Source: Porticoccaceae bacterium
Lineage (GTDB): Bacteria; Pseudomonadota; Gammaproteobacteria; Pseudomonadales; Porticoccaceae
Length of the DNA stretch: 64,000 nucleotides
Assembly (NCBI GenBank): GCA_029238255.1
Contig: JAQWGK010000061.1
Location: 1 to 64,000 of the forward strand
Direction: 5' to 3'
Both the position numbers and the translations under genes were made by a program. Shown here piece by piece: positions 18,034 to 26,678 of this stretch. Position 1 is the first letter of the stretch, and the number at the start of each line of letters is the position of its first letter. Under the pieces are notes generated by a model that was not told the DNA's origin, did not search any database, and saw nothing but the letters and a program-made list of their open reading frames with translations.

Positions 18034-18117
18034 AAGCACCGTCATCCCAGCGTAGGCTGGGACCTAATGAGTTACGCTGCGAGCCATAGAGATACTGGCC
18101 TTCGCCAGCATGACGGA
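18034..18117. repeat. Dispersed intergenic palindromic repeat, copy 2
   Basis: The segment from agcaccgtcatcccagcgta through ctggccttcgccagcatgac is nearly the reverse complement of 8501-8591. It starts with GTCATCCCAGCG and ends with CGCCAGCATGAC, giving two complementary half-elements around a core that reads GGGACCTAATGAGTTACGCTG. It lies between two terminators in a convergent gap. Confidence 0.85.
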
Positions 18118-18142
18118 GCGCTGTAGCAAAATGGTGGGGTAC

Positions 18143-18170
18143 AAAAAAGGCGACCGAAGTCGCCTTTTTT
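18143..18170. terminator. Bidirectional terminator 3' of fabB
   Basis: AAAAAAGGCGAC (18143-18154) and GTCGCCTTTTTT (18159-18170) flank a CGAA loop. The symmetry gives a T tract on both strands. It would end fabB on the minus strand. Confidence 0.9.
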
Positions 18171-18192
18171 ACTGGGTTATCACAAGCGCCTA

Positions 18193-19407
18193 TCAGCCCT
18201 TATAACGCTCCATAATCAATGTTGCATTAGTACCACCGAAGCCAAAGCTATTCGACATAATACGGTCGAGCTGCTTCTCTTTGGTCTCCAACAAAATAGG
18301 CAATCCTGCAGCGCCTTCATCGACCGTATCGATATTGGCAGAGCCGGCAACAAAGTTATTTTCCATCATCAGCATGCAGTAAATCGCTTCATGGACACCA
18401 GCCGCACCGAGACTGTGACCAGACAGAGACTTAGTTGAGCTGATATCGGGACAGCTGTCGCCGAAAGTATTGCGGATAGCACCCAGTTCAGCGAGATCGC
18501 CCACTGGCGTACTCGTACCGTGGGTATTGATATAGTCGACTGGGCCTGAGGCAGTTGCCATGGCCATCTTCATGCAGCGCTCAGCGCCTTCGCCAGAGGG
18601 AGAAACCATATCCGCACCATCGGAAGTAGCACCGTAGCCGGTAACCTCACAGATAATATTGGCACCACGGGCCAGTGCGTGCTCAAGCTCTTCAACAACT
18701 ACTGTCCCGGCACCCAGACCTGGCGCAAAACCATCCCGGTGTGCATCATAGGCACGGGAAGCGATCTCAGGGGTGTCGTTGTATTTGCTAGTTAGTGCGC
18801 CCATAGCGTCAAACATGCCGGCCATAGACCAGTGCATATCTTCAGAACCACCGGCGAGAAGAACGTCCTGCTTGCCCAACTGAATTAATTCAACGGCGTG
18901 ACCAATACAGTGAGCACTTGTGGCACAGGCAGAGGCAATAGAGTAGTTAACACCCTTAATTTTGAACGGTGTTGCGACACAGGCAGAAACCGTGCTCGCC
19001 ATAATCTGGGTTACGCGGTAGGGGCCAGCGCGTTTGATACCGCGGGCACGCATAACATCGATAGATTCGGTAAACATCTCACCGGAAACGCCACCAGAAC
19101 CCATCACCAGACCCGTGCGGTGGTTGGAAACCATCTCTTCACTAAGGCCGGCATCGGCAATAGCTCGTTCAGTAGCTATATAGGCGTAGGAGGCAGAGGG
19201 GCCCATAAAGCGAAGGATCTTGCGATCGATATGCTCTTTGGGATCCAGGTCAAGAACCGCGCCAACATTACAGCGCAGTCCCATTTCAGCAAAATCTTCA
19301 CGACGGCGAATGCCAGAGATGCCCTCTCTTAGTGAGCGGGTCACAGACTGTCTGTCGTTGCCGAGACAGGATACAACACCAAGGCCCGTAATTACTGCAC
19401 GTTTCAT
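18193..19407 (-). CDS. fabB: 3-oxoacyl-[acyl-carrier-protein] synthase I
   Basis: This condensing enzyme elongates unsaturated acyl-ACP in fatty acid synthesis. It has 404 residues, as in E. coli (406). The nucleophile Cys is in [14 protein letters not shown]; the two catalytic His are in [12 protein letters not shown] and [11 protein letters not shown]; a conserved Lys lies in [13 protein letters not shown]. The C-terminal [13 protein letters not shown] loop is typical. It is downstream of fabA with a 48-base gap, forming the classic fabAB operon for anaerobic unsaturated fatty acid synthesis. A bidirectional terminator follows. Confidence 0.97.
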   Translation of the reverse strand: MKRAVITGLGVVSCLGNDRQSVTRSLREGISGIRRREDFAEMGLRCNVGAVLDLDPKEHIDRKILRFMGPSASYAYIATERAIADAGLSEEMVSNHRTGLVMGSGGVSGEMFTESIDVMRARGIKRAGPYRVTQIMASTVSACVATPFKIKGVNYSIASACATSAHCIGHAVELIQLGKQDVLLAGGSEDMHWSMAGMFDAMGALTSKYNDTPEIASRAYDAHRDGFAPGLGAGTVVVEELEHALARGANIICEVTGYGATSDGADMVSPSGEGAERCMKMAMATASGPVDYINTHGTSTPVGDLAELGAIRNTFGDSCPDISSTKSLSGHSLGAAGVHEAIYCMLMMENNFVAGSANIDTVDEGAAGLPILLETKEKQLDRIMSNSFGFGGTNATLIMERYKG

Positions 19408-19455
19408 CGGTAATCCTCTTAAATTAGATATAGGTAGAGTTAGTTATACTGAGCT

Positions 19456-19977
19456 TTAGAAGTTTTCAGTGCTCTCGAAGAGACCCACTTTGAGGTCTTC
19501 TGCGGTATAAATCTCTCTTCCATCAACTTCAACTGAACCATTGGCGATACCCATAACCAGCTTGCGCTGAATAAGGCGGGTCAGTTCGAGTTTGTAAGTG
19601 ACTTTTTTGGCGGTAGGCAATACCTGGCCAAAGAATTTAACATTGCCGGCACCCAGCGCACGTCCGCGACCCGGGTTGCCATTCCAAACTAAGAAGAAAC
19701 CCACTAATTGCCACAGGGCATCCAGACCCAGACAGCCGGGCATAACGGGATCGCCTTCAAAGTGACAGCCGAAAAACCACAGGTCCGGAGTGATATCCAG
19801 TTCTGCAATGATCTGTCCTTTGCCAGCGACACCGCCAGTATTGTTGATTTCAACAATACGGTCTGCCATCAGCATGTTAGGGGCCGGCAGTCTGGCATTG
19901 CCAGGTCCGAATAGTTCGCCGCGGGAACAGGCGAGGATTTCTTCACGGTTATAAGATGACTGGGGTTGGTGTGTCAT
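19456..19977 (-). CDS. fabA: 3-hydroxydecanoyl-ACP dehydratase/isomerase
   Basis: It dehydrates 3-hydroxydecanoyl-ACP and isomerises the trans-2 to the cis-3 product, the branch point to unsaturated fatty acids. The hot-dog fold active-site helix is clear in [20 protein letters not shown], with catalytic His about residue 72 and Asp in [11 protein letters not shown] 19977 gives 173 residues (E. coli 172) and has AGGA upstream; a longer frame to 20013 adds residues that the family lacks. It is co-transcribed with fabB. The 221-base gap to ispB is divergent. Confidence 0.97.
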   Translation of the reverse strand: MTHQPQSSYNREEILACSRGELFGPGNARLPAPNMLMADRIVEINNTGGVAGKGQIIAELDITPDLWFFGCHFEGDPVMPGCLGLDALWQLVGFFLVWNGNPGRGRALGAGNVKFFGQVLPTAKKVTYKLELTRLIQRKLVMGIANGSVEVDGREIYTAEDLKVGLFESTENF

Positions 19978-20133
19978 GGGGTCCTTAATTAATGCTGTTT
20001 TAAAGGCGTGCATCGTACCCAGTTATGGCCAAAGCGGCAACTTTTAAGCGTTAAAATCACTCTAAAAGCAGTCTAAAATCATAATAAAAGCCGTTTAATT
20101 GACAAGACTTTAGGGTGCTTAAACTAATATCGG

Positions 20134-20162
20134 TTGACAGCATAGCAGTGGCTCCCTAGCAT
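20134..20162 (+). promoter_or_regulatory. Sigma-70-type promoter of ispB
   Basis: TTGACA (20134-20139) and TAGCAT (20157-20162) are separated by exactly 17 bases, 36 bases before the ispB ATG. A second TTGACA at 20099 has a less well placed -10. Confidence 0.65.
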
Positions 20163-20198
20163 TCGCCGTTATTAACTACTGTAGATAACGACACATCC

Positions 20199-21152
20199 AT
20201 GCTTTCATTCCATAAAGCTGTTGAACAAGACTTTTCAGCGGTCAACGATCTGATTATCAACAACCTTCATTCGAAAGTGGGTCTGGTCGAAAATATTGGC
20301 CACTATATAGTCGATTCCGGCGGTAAACGCCTGCGTCCGGTGGTTGTGTTGCTCAGCGCTCTGGCCAATGGTTACAGAGGCAAAGAGCATCTCTCCGTGG
20401 CTGCAGTGATTGAATTTATTCACACCGCAACCCTGCTTCACGATGATGTGGTCGATGTCTCTGCACTGCGCCGTGGGCGCGAGACAGCCAACCAGCAGTG
20501 GGGCAATGCACCCAGTGTTCTGGTAGGCGACTTTCTCTATTCAAGAGCCTTTCAAATGCTCGTCGAACTCGGTGATATGGATATTATGGGTGTTATCGCC
20601 GATGCTACCAATGTTATCTCTGAAGGCGAAGTTCAGCAGATGGCCAATGCCGGCAATTCGGATATTGATGAAAAGATCTACTTCGAAGTGATCTACCGTA
20701 AAACAGCTAAGCTATTTGAATCTGCGGCACAGATTGGCGCTATTCTGGCCTCGGCTGATCCCCAGCCTATGGCCGATTATGGCAAGCATCTGGGTATGGC
20801 ATTTCAAATCATTGATGATGTGCTGGATTATCAGGGCGATGTGAGTTCGATCGGAAAAAATGTTGGCGATGATCTCGCCGAGGGCAAGATGACCTTACCT
20901 CTGGTTCATGCCCGTGATCATCTTACGGGTTCTGAGCGAGAAATAATCTGTCAGGCGATTGAGAATAAGAGTGCAGATAACTTTGCCGCTATTCTCAGTG
21001 CCGTAAAGTCCTGTGGAAGTTTGGAGTATTCCATAGAGCAGGCAAAAATGCAGGCAGAGCTTGCCAAAAAAGCACTTGTCGGCCTTCCGGAAAGTCAGTT
21101 TAAAACGGTTATGGCAGATCTTGCGGACTTCTCGGTTTCGCGTCTCTTATGA
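20199..21152 (+). CDS. ispB: Polyprenyl (octaprenyl) diphosphate synthase
   Basis: This trans-isoprenyl diphosphate synthase makes the ubiquinone side chain. Both aspartate-rich motifs are present: LLHDDVVD (about residue 80) and QIIDDVLDYQGD (about residue 210), with GGKRLRP near the N-terminus for diphosphate binding. The 317 residues match IspB (323 in E. coli). Ala/Ser/Thr residues ahead of the first motif would set chain length, which cannot be fixed by eye. It is alone here, divergent from fabAB, rather than beside rplU-rpmA. Confidence 0.93.
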   Translation: MLSFHKAVEQDFSAVNDLIINNLHSKVGLVENIGHYIVDSGGKRLRPVVVLLSALANGYRGKEHLSVAAVIEFIHTATLLHDDVVDVSALRRGRETANQQWGNAPSVLVGDFLYSRAFQMLVELGDMDIMGVIADATNVISEGEVQQMANAGNSDIDEKIYFEVIYRKTAKLFESAAQIGAILASADPQPMADYGKHLGMAFQIIDDVLDYQGDVSSIGKNVGDDLAEGKMTLPLVHARDHLTGSEREIICQAIENKSADNFAAILSAVKSCGSLEYSIEQAKMQAELAKKALVGLPESQFKTVMADLADFSVSRLL

Positions 21153-21272
21153 TCGGAGTGCTAGTTTAGTATTGTGATTTACAGATTCGAATTATTGACA
21201 AGTACCCAGCTTTGGTACCATTCTTTACTACCCCTAAAAATAATTATATTCACTAAAAATAAGGAGAATTGA

Positions 21273-22484
21273 GTGATAATCGGGATTCCCAAGGAAATCA
21301 AAACCGGTGAGCAGCGGGTCGCTATGACTCCCGCCAATATCGAGTTTTTAACCAACAGAGGATTGCAGGTACTCTTTCAATCCGATGCCGGCACCGCAGC
21401 TGGCTACCCCGATGCAGAATATACCGCTGCCGGGGCAACCCTAAGTTCAGAGCGCGCCGAGATATTTGCCAGTGCAGATATTATTTTGCAGGTGCAGTCT
21501 TTTGGTTCTAACAATGAAAACAGTGACGATGACCTGGCTCGCCTGCGCAGCGGACAGTTAGTGATCGGCATGATGGATCCACTGGCCTCCCCCAGTGCTG
21601 CTCAGGCAGTGGCTGATAAGGGTGCCACCGCAATCGCCCTTGAATTAGTCCCGCGTATCAGTCGCGCCCAGAGTATGGATGTACTTTCATCTATGGCCAC
21701 TCTGGCTGGCTACAAAGCGGTTCTGATGGGTGCCTCTGCGGCGCCGCGAATTTTCCCTATGCTAATGACCGCTGCAGGCACATTACAGCCCGCCCGAGTA
21801 TTGATTATGGGTGTGGGTGTTGCCGGTCTGCAGGCCTGTGCCACCGCCAAACGTCTGGGTGCTGTGGTTGAAGCCTACGATGTGCGTCCCGCCGCTCGCG
21901 AACAAATTATCTCGGTCGGTGCCAAGCCGGTAGAGCTGGATTTGGATACCGGTGAGTCTGAAGGCGCTGGTGGCTATGCCAAAGAGCAGGGCGAAGATTT
22001 TCTCCGCCGTCAGCGCGAGCTGATGACAGCAGTAGTGGCCGAGCAGGATATTATTATTACCACCGCCGCGATTCCCGGTGCCAAGTCCCCGATTCTGGTG
22101 ACCGAAGATATGGTTGTGGCCATGAAGCCGGGTTCGGTGATTGTCGATCTGGCTGCTGAGCGCGGCGGTAACTGTGACCTTACAGAGCAGGGTAAAACCG
22201 TAGTTGCTCACGATGTAACTATTCTCGGTCCCGAAAACGTGCCTTCCGATCTCGCCTATCACGCCAGTCAGATGTACGTCAAAAATATGCAGACGCTGTT
22301 GGAGTTAATTCTCGATGAACAGGGCAACCTCAATCTCGACTTCAATGATGAAATTGTCGCCGGCACTGTGGTCGCCCATCAGGGAAATATTCCCCATCCC
22401 CATATGCGTAAATTACTGGGTCTGGCCGAGCTGTCTAAAGAACAGCAAGCTGTCACCGCTGAAAGCAACCAAGAGGAAAAATAA
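21273..22484 (+). CDS. pntAA: NAD(P) transhydrogenase subunit alpha part 1
   Basis: This is the NAD(H)-binding domain I of the proton-translocating transhydrogenase, 403 residues, soluble. It starts with GTG 21273 after AAGGAGAATTGA and the typical IGIPKEIKTGEQRVAMTP. The nucleotide-binding loop is MGVGVAGLQACATAKRLGA. It corresponds to the three-subunit enzyme as in Rhodospirillum, in which the alpha chain is split in two. The enzyme moves hydride from NADH to NADP+ driven by the proton gradient, supplying NADPH. pntAB follows two bases later. The family resemblance to alanine dehydrogenase is recognised, but context settles the call. Confidence 0.95.
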   Translation: MIIGIPKEIKTGEQRVAMTPANIEFLTNRGLQVLFQSDAGTAAGYPDAEYTAAGATLSSERAEIFASADIILQVQSFGSNNENSDDDLARLRSGQLVIGMMDPLASPSAAQAVADKGATAIALELVPRISRAQSMDVLSSMATLAGYKAVLMGASAAPRIFPMLMTAAGTLQPARVLIMGVGVAGLQACATAKRLGAVVEAYDVRPAAREQIISVGAKPVELDLDTGESEGAGGYAKEQGEDFLRRQRELMTAVVAEQDIIITTAAIPGAKSPILVTEDMVVAMKPGSVIVDLAAERGGNCDLTEQGKTVVAHDVTILGPENVPSDLAYHASQMYVKNMQTLLELILDEQGNLNLDFNDEIVAGTVVAHQGNIPHPHMRKLLGLAELSKEQQAVTAESNQEEK

Positions 22485-22486
22485 AA

Positions 22487-22768
22487 ATGGAAATTTTGAT
22501 TTTACTGCTGGCGCTATTTGTCCTGTCTCTATTTCTTGGTGTCGAGCTAATTACCAAAGTACCGCCGACGCTGCATACACCACTGATGTCTGGTACCAAC
22601 GCAGTCTCCGGCATTACGCTGGTGGGTGCGCTGCTGGCCGCCGGTAGTGATGGGTCGCCGATGCTGGTTAATGTACTCGGCTTTATTGCGGTAACTCTGG
22701 CGACAATTAATGTTGTCGGTGGCTATCTTGTGACCAATCGCATGCTTGCGATGTTTAAAAGGAAGTAA
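22487..22768 (+). CDS. pntAB: NAD(P) transhydrogenase subunit alpha part 2
   Basis: This small membrane subunit (93 residues, domain II N-part) of the transhydrogenase has three hydrophobic helices and the conserved block VPPTLHTPLMSGTNAVSGI. Together with PntB it forms the proton channel. It lies between pntAA and pntB with gaps of two and three bases, so translation is coupled. Confidence 0.95.
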   Translation: MEILILLLALFVLSLFLGVELITKVPPTLHTPLMSGTNAVSGITLVGALLAAGSDGSPMLVNVLGFIAVTLATINVVGGYLVTNRMLAMFKRK

Positions 22769-22771
22769 GCG

Positions 22772-24217
22772 ATGAATCCAAATATTGTAAATTTTGTTTA
22801 TCTGATTGCCGGTATTTTATTTATTCTCGGCATTAAAGGCCTGACCAAACCCAAGACAGCAGTGCGTGGCAATATGCTCTCGGCACTGGGAATGTTGTTG
22901 GCTGTGGTGGTTACCCTACTCAATATCAATACCGTCGACTACAGCTATATCATCGCCGGTGTAGTGGTGGGTGGAATCGTTGGCTCGGTGATGGCACTGC
23001 GAATTCAAATGACCTCTATGCCGCAGATGGTAGCCCTGTTAAATGGCTTTGGCGGTGGTGCATCCCTGACTATTGCGCTGGCAGAGTTCTTCACCGTGCT
23101 CGGTGTTGCCCCGCAATCTTTTGGCGATCTATTTGCCACTCTGGCTATCGATAGCAGCGCCTTTGGTGTAGGTGTCGAGGGCACAATTGCTCTGGTGGCT
23201 ATTGGTCTGACTGTGCTGATTGGTGCAGTCACCTTAACTGGCAGTCTAATCGCCTTTAGCAAGCTGCAGGAATTGATGAAGAAAAGCTACGGACTGCCTG
23301 GTGGCCCGATTGGCAACGCACTGTTTTTGGTAGCCGCTCTGGCAGCGGTAGTCTGTATGGTGATCAATCCGGGTAATCTGGTGGCAATGGTGACCATTGT
23401 CGCTCTGGCATTATTGCTTGGTCTGTTTTTGGTTATGCCGATTGGCGGTGCAGATATGCCGGTGGTTATTGCCCTGCTCAATTCCTATTCAGGTATAGCC
23501 GCAGCGCTGGCCGGTTTTGTGCTCGGTAATACAGTATTGATTATCGCCGGTTCGCTGGTCGGTACCTCAGGGTTAATCCTTACCCAGATTATGTGTGTGG
23601 CGATGAACCGTTCGCTGGCCAATGTGCTGTTCGGCAAGATGGCTGCCGGCGGTGAGAAAATTGATGCCGATGAAATCTATGCCGGCAAAGTGACCAGTGC
23701 CCAGCCAGAAGAAGTGGCGATGATGCTCGAAGTAGCTCAGCGGGTAGTTATTGTGCCCGGTTACGGGATGGCAATGGCTCAGGCTCAGCACGCGGTGCGC
23801 GAGTTGGCCGATGCGTTGGAAACGCGTGGGATAGAGGTTGAATATGGTATTCACCCAGTAGCCGGACGTATGCCCGGGCACATGAACGTACTACTGGCTG
23901 AAGCCGAGGTTCCCTACGATAATCTGGTTGAAATGGACAGAATCAATCCGACCTTTGAAGATACCGATGTGGTGATTGTGATTGGTGCCAATGATGTGAC
24001 TAACCCCATGGCACGAGAGGCAGAGGGCAGCCCAATCTACGGAATGCCAATTCTGAATGTCGATAAAGCGAAGAACGTGGTGGTGATTAAGCGATCCTTG
24101 AGTCCGGGTTTTGCTGGACTACCGAATCCGCTGTTTGCGATGGATCACACCTTGATGGTCTACGGAGATGGTAAGAAAGCGGTTGTTGAAATGACCACGG
24201 CGCTCAATCAAGCTTAG
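22772..24217 (+). CDS. pntB: NAD(P) transhydrogenase subunit beta
   Basis: This membrane and NADP(H)-binding subunit has 481 residues. Some eight to nine helices occupy the first 270 residues; the soluble domain III then begins around VAQRVVIVPGYGMAMAQAQH, with the NADP-binding GYGMAMAQAQ and VIVIGANDVTNP motifs. The GRMPGHMNVLLAEA stretch is typical. It is the last gene of the pnt operon; its TAG stop (24215-24217) overlaps the start of a 14-nt tandem repeat and a terminator follows at 24277. Confidence 0.97.
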   Translation: MNPNIVNFVYLIAGILFILGIKGLTKPKTAVRGNMLSALGMLLAVVVTLLNINTVDYSYIIAGVVVGGIVGSVMALRIQMTSMPQMVALLNGFGGGASLTIALAEFFTVLGVAPQSFGDLFATLAIDSSAFGVGVEGTIALVAIGLTVLIGAVTLTGSLIAFSKLQELMKKSYGLPGGPIGNALFLVAALAAVVCMVINPGNLVAMVTIVALALLLGLFLVMPIGGADMPVVIALLNSYSGIAAALAGFVLGNTVLIIAGSLVGTSGLILTQIMCVAMNRSLANVLFGKMAAGGEKIDADEIYAGKVTSAQPEEVAMMLEVAQRVVIVPGYGMAMAQAQHAVRELADALETRGIEVEYGIHPVAGRMPGHMNVLLAEAEVPYDNLVEMDRINPTFEDTDVVIVIGANDVTNPMAREAEGSPIYGMPILNVDKAKNVVVIKRSLSPGFAGLPNPLFAMDHTLMVYGDGKKAVVEMTTALNQA

Positions 24218-24257
24218 CTTTTAGAAAGGAGCTTTTAGAAAAGAGTTTTTGAAAAAG
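24216..24257. repeat. Three-copy 14-nt tandem repeat after pntB
   Basis: Units AGCTTTTAGAAAGG (24216-24229), AGCTTTTAGAAAAG (24230-24243) and AGTTTTTGAAAAAG (24244-24257) follow directly, the first overlapping the TAG stop of pntB. Confidence 0.85.
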
Positions 24258-24276
24258 CTCATAAAAAGGCAGGCAC

Positions 24277-24305
24277 AAAAAAACCGGCGTTAGCCGGTTT
24301 TTTTT
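24277..24305. terminator. Bidirectional terminator between pntB and rpsT
   Basis: AAAAAAACCGGC (24277-24288), loop GTTA, and GCCGGTTTTTTT form a perfect hairpin with T tracts on both strands. The same core recurs at 40064. Confidence 0.93.
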
Positions 24306-24320
24306 ATTCACAACGAAAAA

Positions 24321-24590
24321 TTACTTTTCGCCGAGAGCTTTAACCTGAGCATTCAAGCGGCTCTTATGACGGGCAGCTTTATTCTTATGAAGAATGCCTT
24401 TGTCCGCCATACGGTCTAAAACTGGAACTGCTGATGTGTATGCTGCTTGAGCATCGGCTTGAACACCAGTCTCTATAGCTGCATCAACTTTTTTCAAATA
24501 GGTGCGAACCATTGAGCGCAGGCTGGCATTATGCTGGCGGCGTTTCTCGTTCTGGCGTGCGCGTTTCTTAGCTTGGGCTGTATTTGCCAC
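24321..24590 (-). CDS. rpsT: 30S ribosomal protein S20
   Basis: This small basic protein of the 30S subunit binds 16S rRNA. It has 89 residues; the N-terminus [21 protein letters not shown] and the [23 protein letters not shown] block are characteristic. It is divergent from murJ with a 231-base gap, the standard gammaproteobacterial arrangement. No leader structure for autoregulation was identified by eye. Confidence 0.98.
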   Translation of the reverse strand: MANTAQAKKRARQNEKRRQHNASLRSMVRTYLKKVDAAIETGVQADAQAAYTSAVPVLDRMADKGILHKNKAARHKSRLNAQVKALGEK

Positions 24591-24821
24591 TTGTTTGTAC
24601 TCCTCTCAAAGGGTCTCACTGAAGGCGCGGAAATATACAGGGTTTAACAATCACATTCAACTCAATTTTCACGGTAATTTCGGATACGGGCAAAGTCCTG
24701 AAAGGTGGTGCTGAGAAGGCAATTAATTCCCCGGATAAAGCCGCATTTGCATATTCACTTGGAGATGTTCATGCAGGTCGTTAAACTGCGCTGATTAATC
24801 CTCTGAAAGTAGAGTAGTGAA

Positions 24822-26465
24822 TTGACTCAAGAGCCGACGCAGATAAAGCAGCAACCGACTAAAAAGTCGGATGGCGGATTACTGCGCTCCAGCGGTGTGG
24901 TCAGTTTCTTTACTATGCTGTCGCGTTTTCTGGGGTTGGCACGAGATATTATCTTTGCCCGGGTGATTGGCGCTGAAGCCCTTGCGGATGTTTTCTTTGT
25001 CGCCTTTAAGATTCCGAACTTCTTTCGTCGGCTGTTTGCCGAGGGTGCCTTTGCTCAGGCATTTGTGCCAGTGCTTGGGGAGTATCGAGAGAAGGGCAGT
25101 CAGGCCGCCTTGAGGGAACTGACCAATCGGGTCTTTGGTACCCTCGGTTTATCGCTACTATTACTAACACTGGTTGTTGTGCTTGCCGCGCCTGCATTGG
25201 CAGCTCTATTTGCGCCAAAGTGGTATTTAAACGATCCATTTAAATTTAATGCTACCGCAGAAATGCTACGGATTACCTTTCCCTACCTGCTGTTTATTTC
25301 CATGACCGGTGTTGCCGGGGGAATATTAAATAGCTATGACCGTTTTGCCGTGCCGGCATTTACGCCGCTACTGCTCAATATGTCGATGATCTTCGCCGCA
25401 CTAATTGCCGCGCCTTGGTTTGATCAGCCAACCTATGCACTGGCCTGGGGAGTATTCGCCGCGGGTATTATTCAGTTTGTTTTTCAGCTGCCATTTCTGG
25501 CGCGTATTCATATGCTGCCGGTGCCAGTGGTCGACTGGAAGCATCCCGGGGTTAAAAAGATACTGGCGCTGATGGGGCCGGCGATCTTCGGTGTTTCGGT
25601 CAGCCAGATCAATCTATTGTTAGACACTATGCTAGCGACCTTTTTGCCCACCGGCAGTGTCTCCTGGCTCTACTATTCGGATCGTCTTTCAGAGTTGCCG
25701 TTAGGCGTTTTCGCAGTGGCGATTGCGACCGTTATTCTGCCCAATCTATCTCGCCATCACTCTGCCAGTTCCACGGAAGCCTATTCCCAAACATTGGACT
25801 GGGCATTGCGAATGGTGTTGCTGATTGCGGTGCCTGCGGCCGCGGCACTTATGCTGCTTGCGGAGCCAATTTTGGCGACGTTGTTTTTGTACGGCGATGT
25901 TATGACCGCGCGAGATATCTCTATGGCGACCTATAGTCTCCGCGCCTACTCTCTGGGTCTTGTCGCCTTTATGCTGATCAAGGTTTTGGCGCCGGGCTTT
26001 TTTGCCCGTCAGGATATGCGCACACCGGTGCGTATCGGTGTGATTGCGATGGTCGCCAATATGTTTCTAAATCTATTATTTGTGCTGCCATTGCATCACT
26101 ACTGGCAAGTGGGTCATGTGGGTTTGGCTCTGGCGACCTCGGTATCGGCGTTTTTAAATGCCGGACTGCTATTTTATGCGCTGCGCAAAAAGGCGATTTA
26201 TGCGCCAAGTCGCTCATGGCTGCGCTTTATGCTGGGTTTGCTAGTGGCTGTTGCCGCTATGTTGGCGGTGCTGATGCTGAGCGCTGCTCAATTTGATGCG
26301 CTGAATGTCAGTGTATGGCAGCAGCTGAGTTGGTGGCAGCGCAGTGTCAATATCGGCTTTATCTGTGGGGCGGGTTTTGGTGCCTATCTGGCTATTTTGT
26401 GGCTTAGCGGTATGCGTCCTTCGGATTTGCGCGGTCCGGCCAAGGCAACCAGTCGCGAGCATTAA
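24822..26465 (+). CDS. murJ: Lipid II flippase MurJ
   Basis: This is an inner-membrane flippase of the MOP superfamily that moves lipid II to the periplasm for peptidoglycan synthesis. It has 547 residues and about 14 hydrophobic helices. The conserved first-helix block SSGVVSFFTMLSRFLGLARD and the FKIPNFFRRLFAEGAFAQAF signature are intact, with the Arg residues lining the central cavity. The first codon appears to be TTG 24822; the GTG five bases upstream is out of frame and no ATG precedes the conserved start. It begins the murJ-ribF-ileS-lspA-fkpB-ispH run. Confidence 0.95.
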   Translation: MTQEPTQIKQQPTKKSDGGLLRSSGVVSFFTMLSRFLGLARDIIFARVIGAEALADVFFVAFKIPNFFRRLFAEGAFAQAFVPVLGEYREKGSQAALRELTNRVFGTLGLSLLLLTLVVVLAAPALAALFAPKWYLNDPFKFNATAEMLRITFPYLLFISMTGVAGGILNSYDRFAVPAFTPLLLNMSMIFAALIAAPWFDQPTYALAWGVFAAGIIQFVFQLPFLARIHMLPVPVVDWKHPGVKKILALMGPAIFGVSVSQINLLLDTMLATFLPTGSVSWLYYSDRLSELPLGVFAVAIATVILPNLSRHHSASSTEAYSQTLDWALRMVLLIAVPAAAALMLLAEPILATLFLYGDVMTARDISMATYSLRAYSLGLVAFMLIKVLAPGFFARQDMRTPVRIGVIAMVANMFLNLLFVLPLHHYWQVGHVGLALATSVSAFLNAGLLFYALRKKAIYAPSRSWLRFMLGLLVAVAAMLAVLMLSAAQFDALNVSVWQQLSWWQRSVNIGFICGAGFGAYLAILWLSGMRPSDLRGPAKATSREH

Positions 26466-26550
26466 TAATCGATTGCGGTGGTGGATTTAGACTGTTGTCT
26501 TTTTGGCTGCCCCAATTGCCTCTCTTTATTCGCTCACTGAGTTCTTTCTA

Positions 26551-26612
26551 TTCATTCTAGGTCTTTCTGCGCCTTTCTAGGGCTTTCTAGGGCTTTCTAG
26601 GTTACCTTTCAG
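26551..26612. repeat. 10-nt tandem repeat in the murJ-ribF gap
   Basis: Units of the form ggctttctag recur with 10-base period (26571-26580, 26581-26590, 26591-26600), flanked by degenerate copies (ttcattctag at 26551-26560, gtctttctgc at 26561-26570, and gttacctttcag). The core ctttctagggc resembles the repeat at 2321-2512. Confidence 0.8.
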
Positions 26613-26630
26613 GCTTGGGCTAGGTATACT
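26602..26630 (+). promoter_or_regulatory. Candidate promoter of ribF
   Basis: TTACCT (26602-26607) and TATACT (26625-26630) are 17 bases apart, with the -35 inside the degenerate end of the 10-nt repeat. The ribF ATG is 48 bases downstream. Confidence 0.45.
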
Positions 26631-26678
26631 CACCCATCAGTTTAAAGAGTGAAAAATACGGTTGTGCAGCAGGGTAAA

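Noticed and set aside
21202-21218. GTACC-N7-GGTAC inverted repeat before pntAA as an operator
   Set aside because: Arms are only five bases and no regulator is nearby; likely chance.
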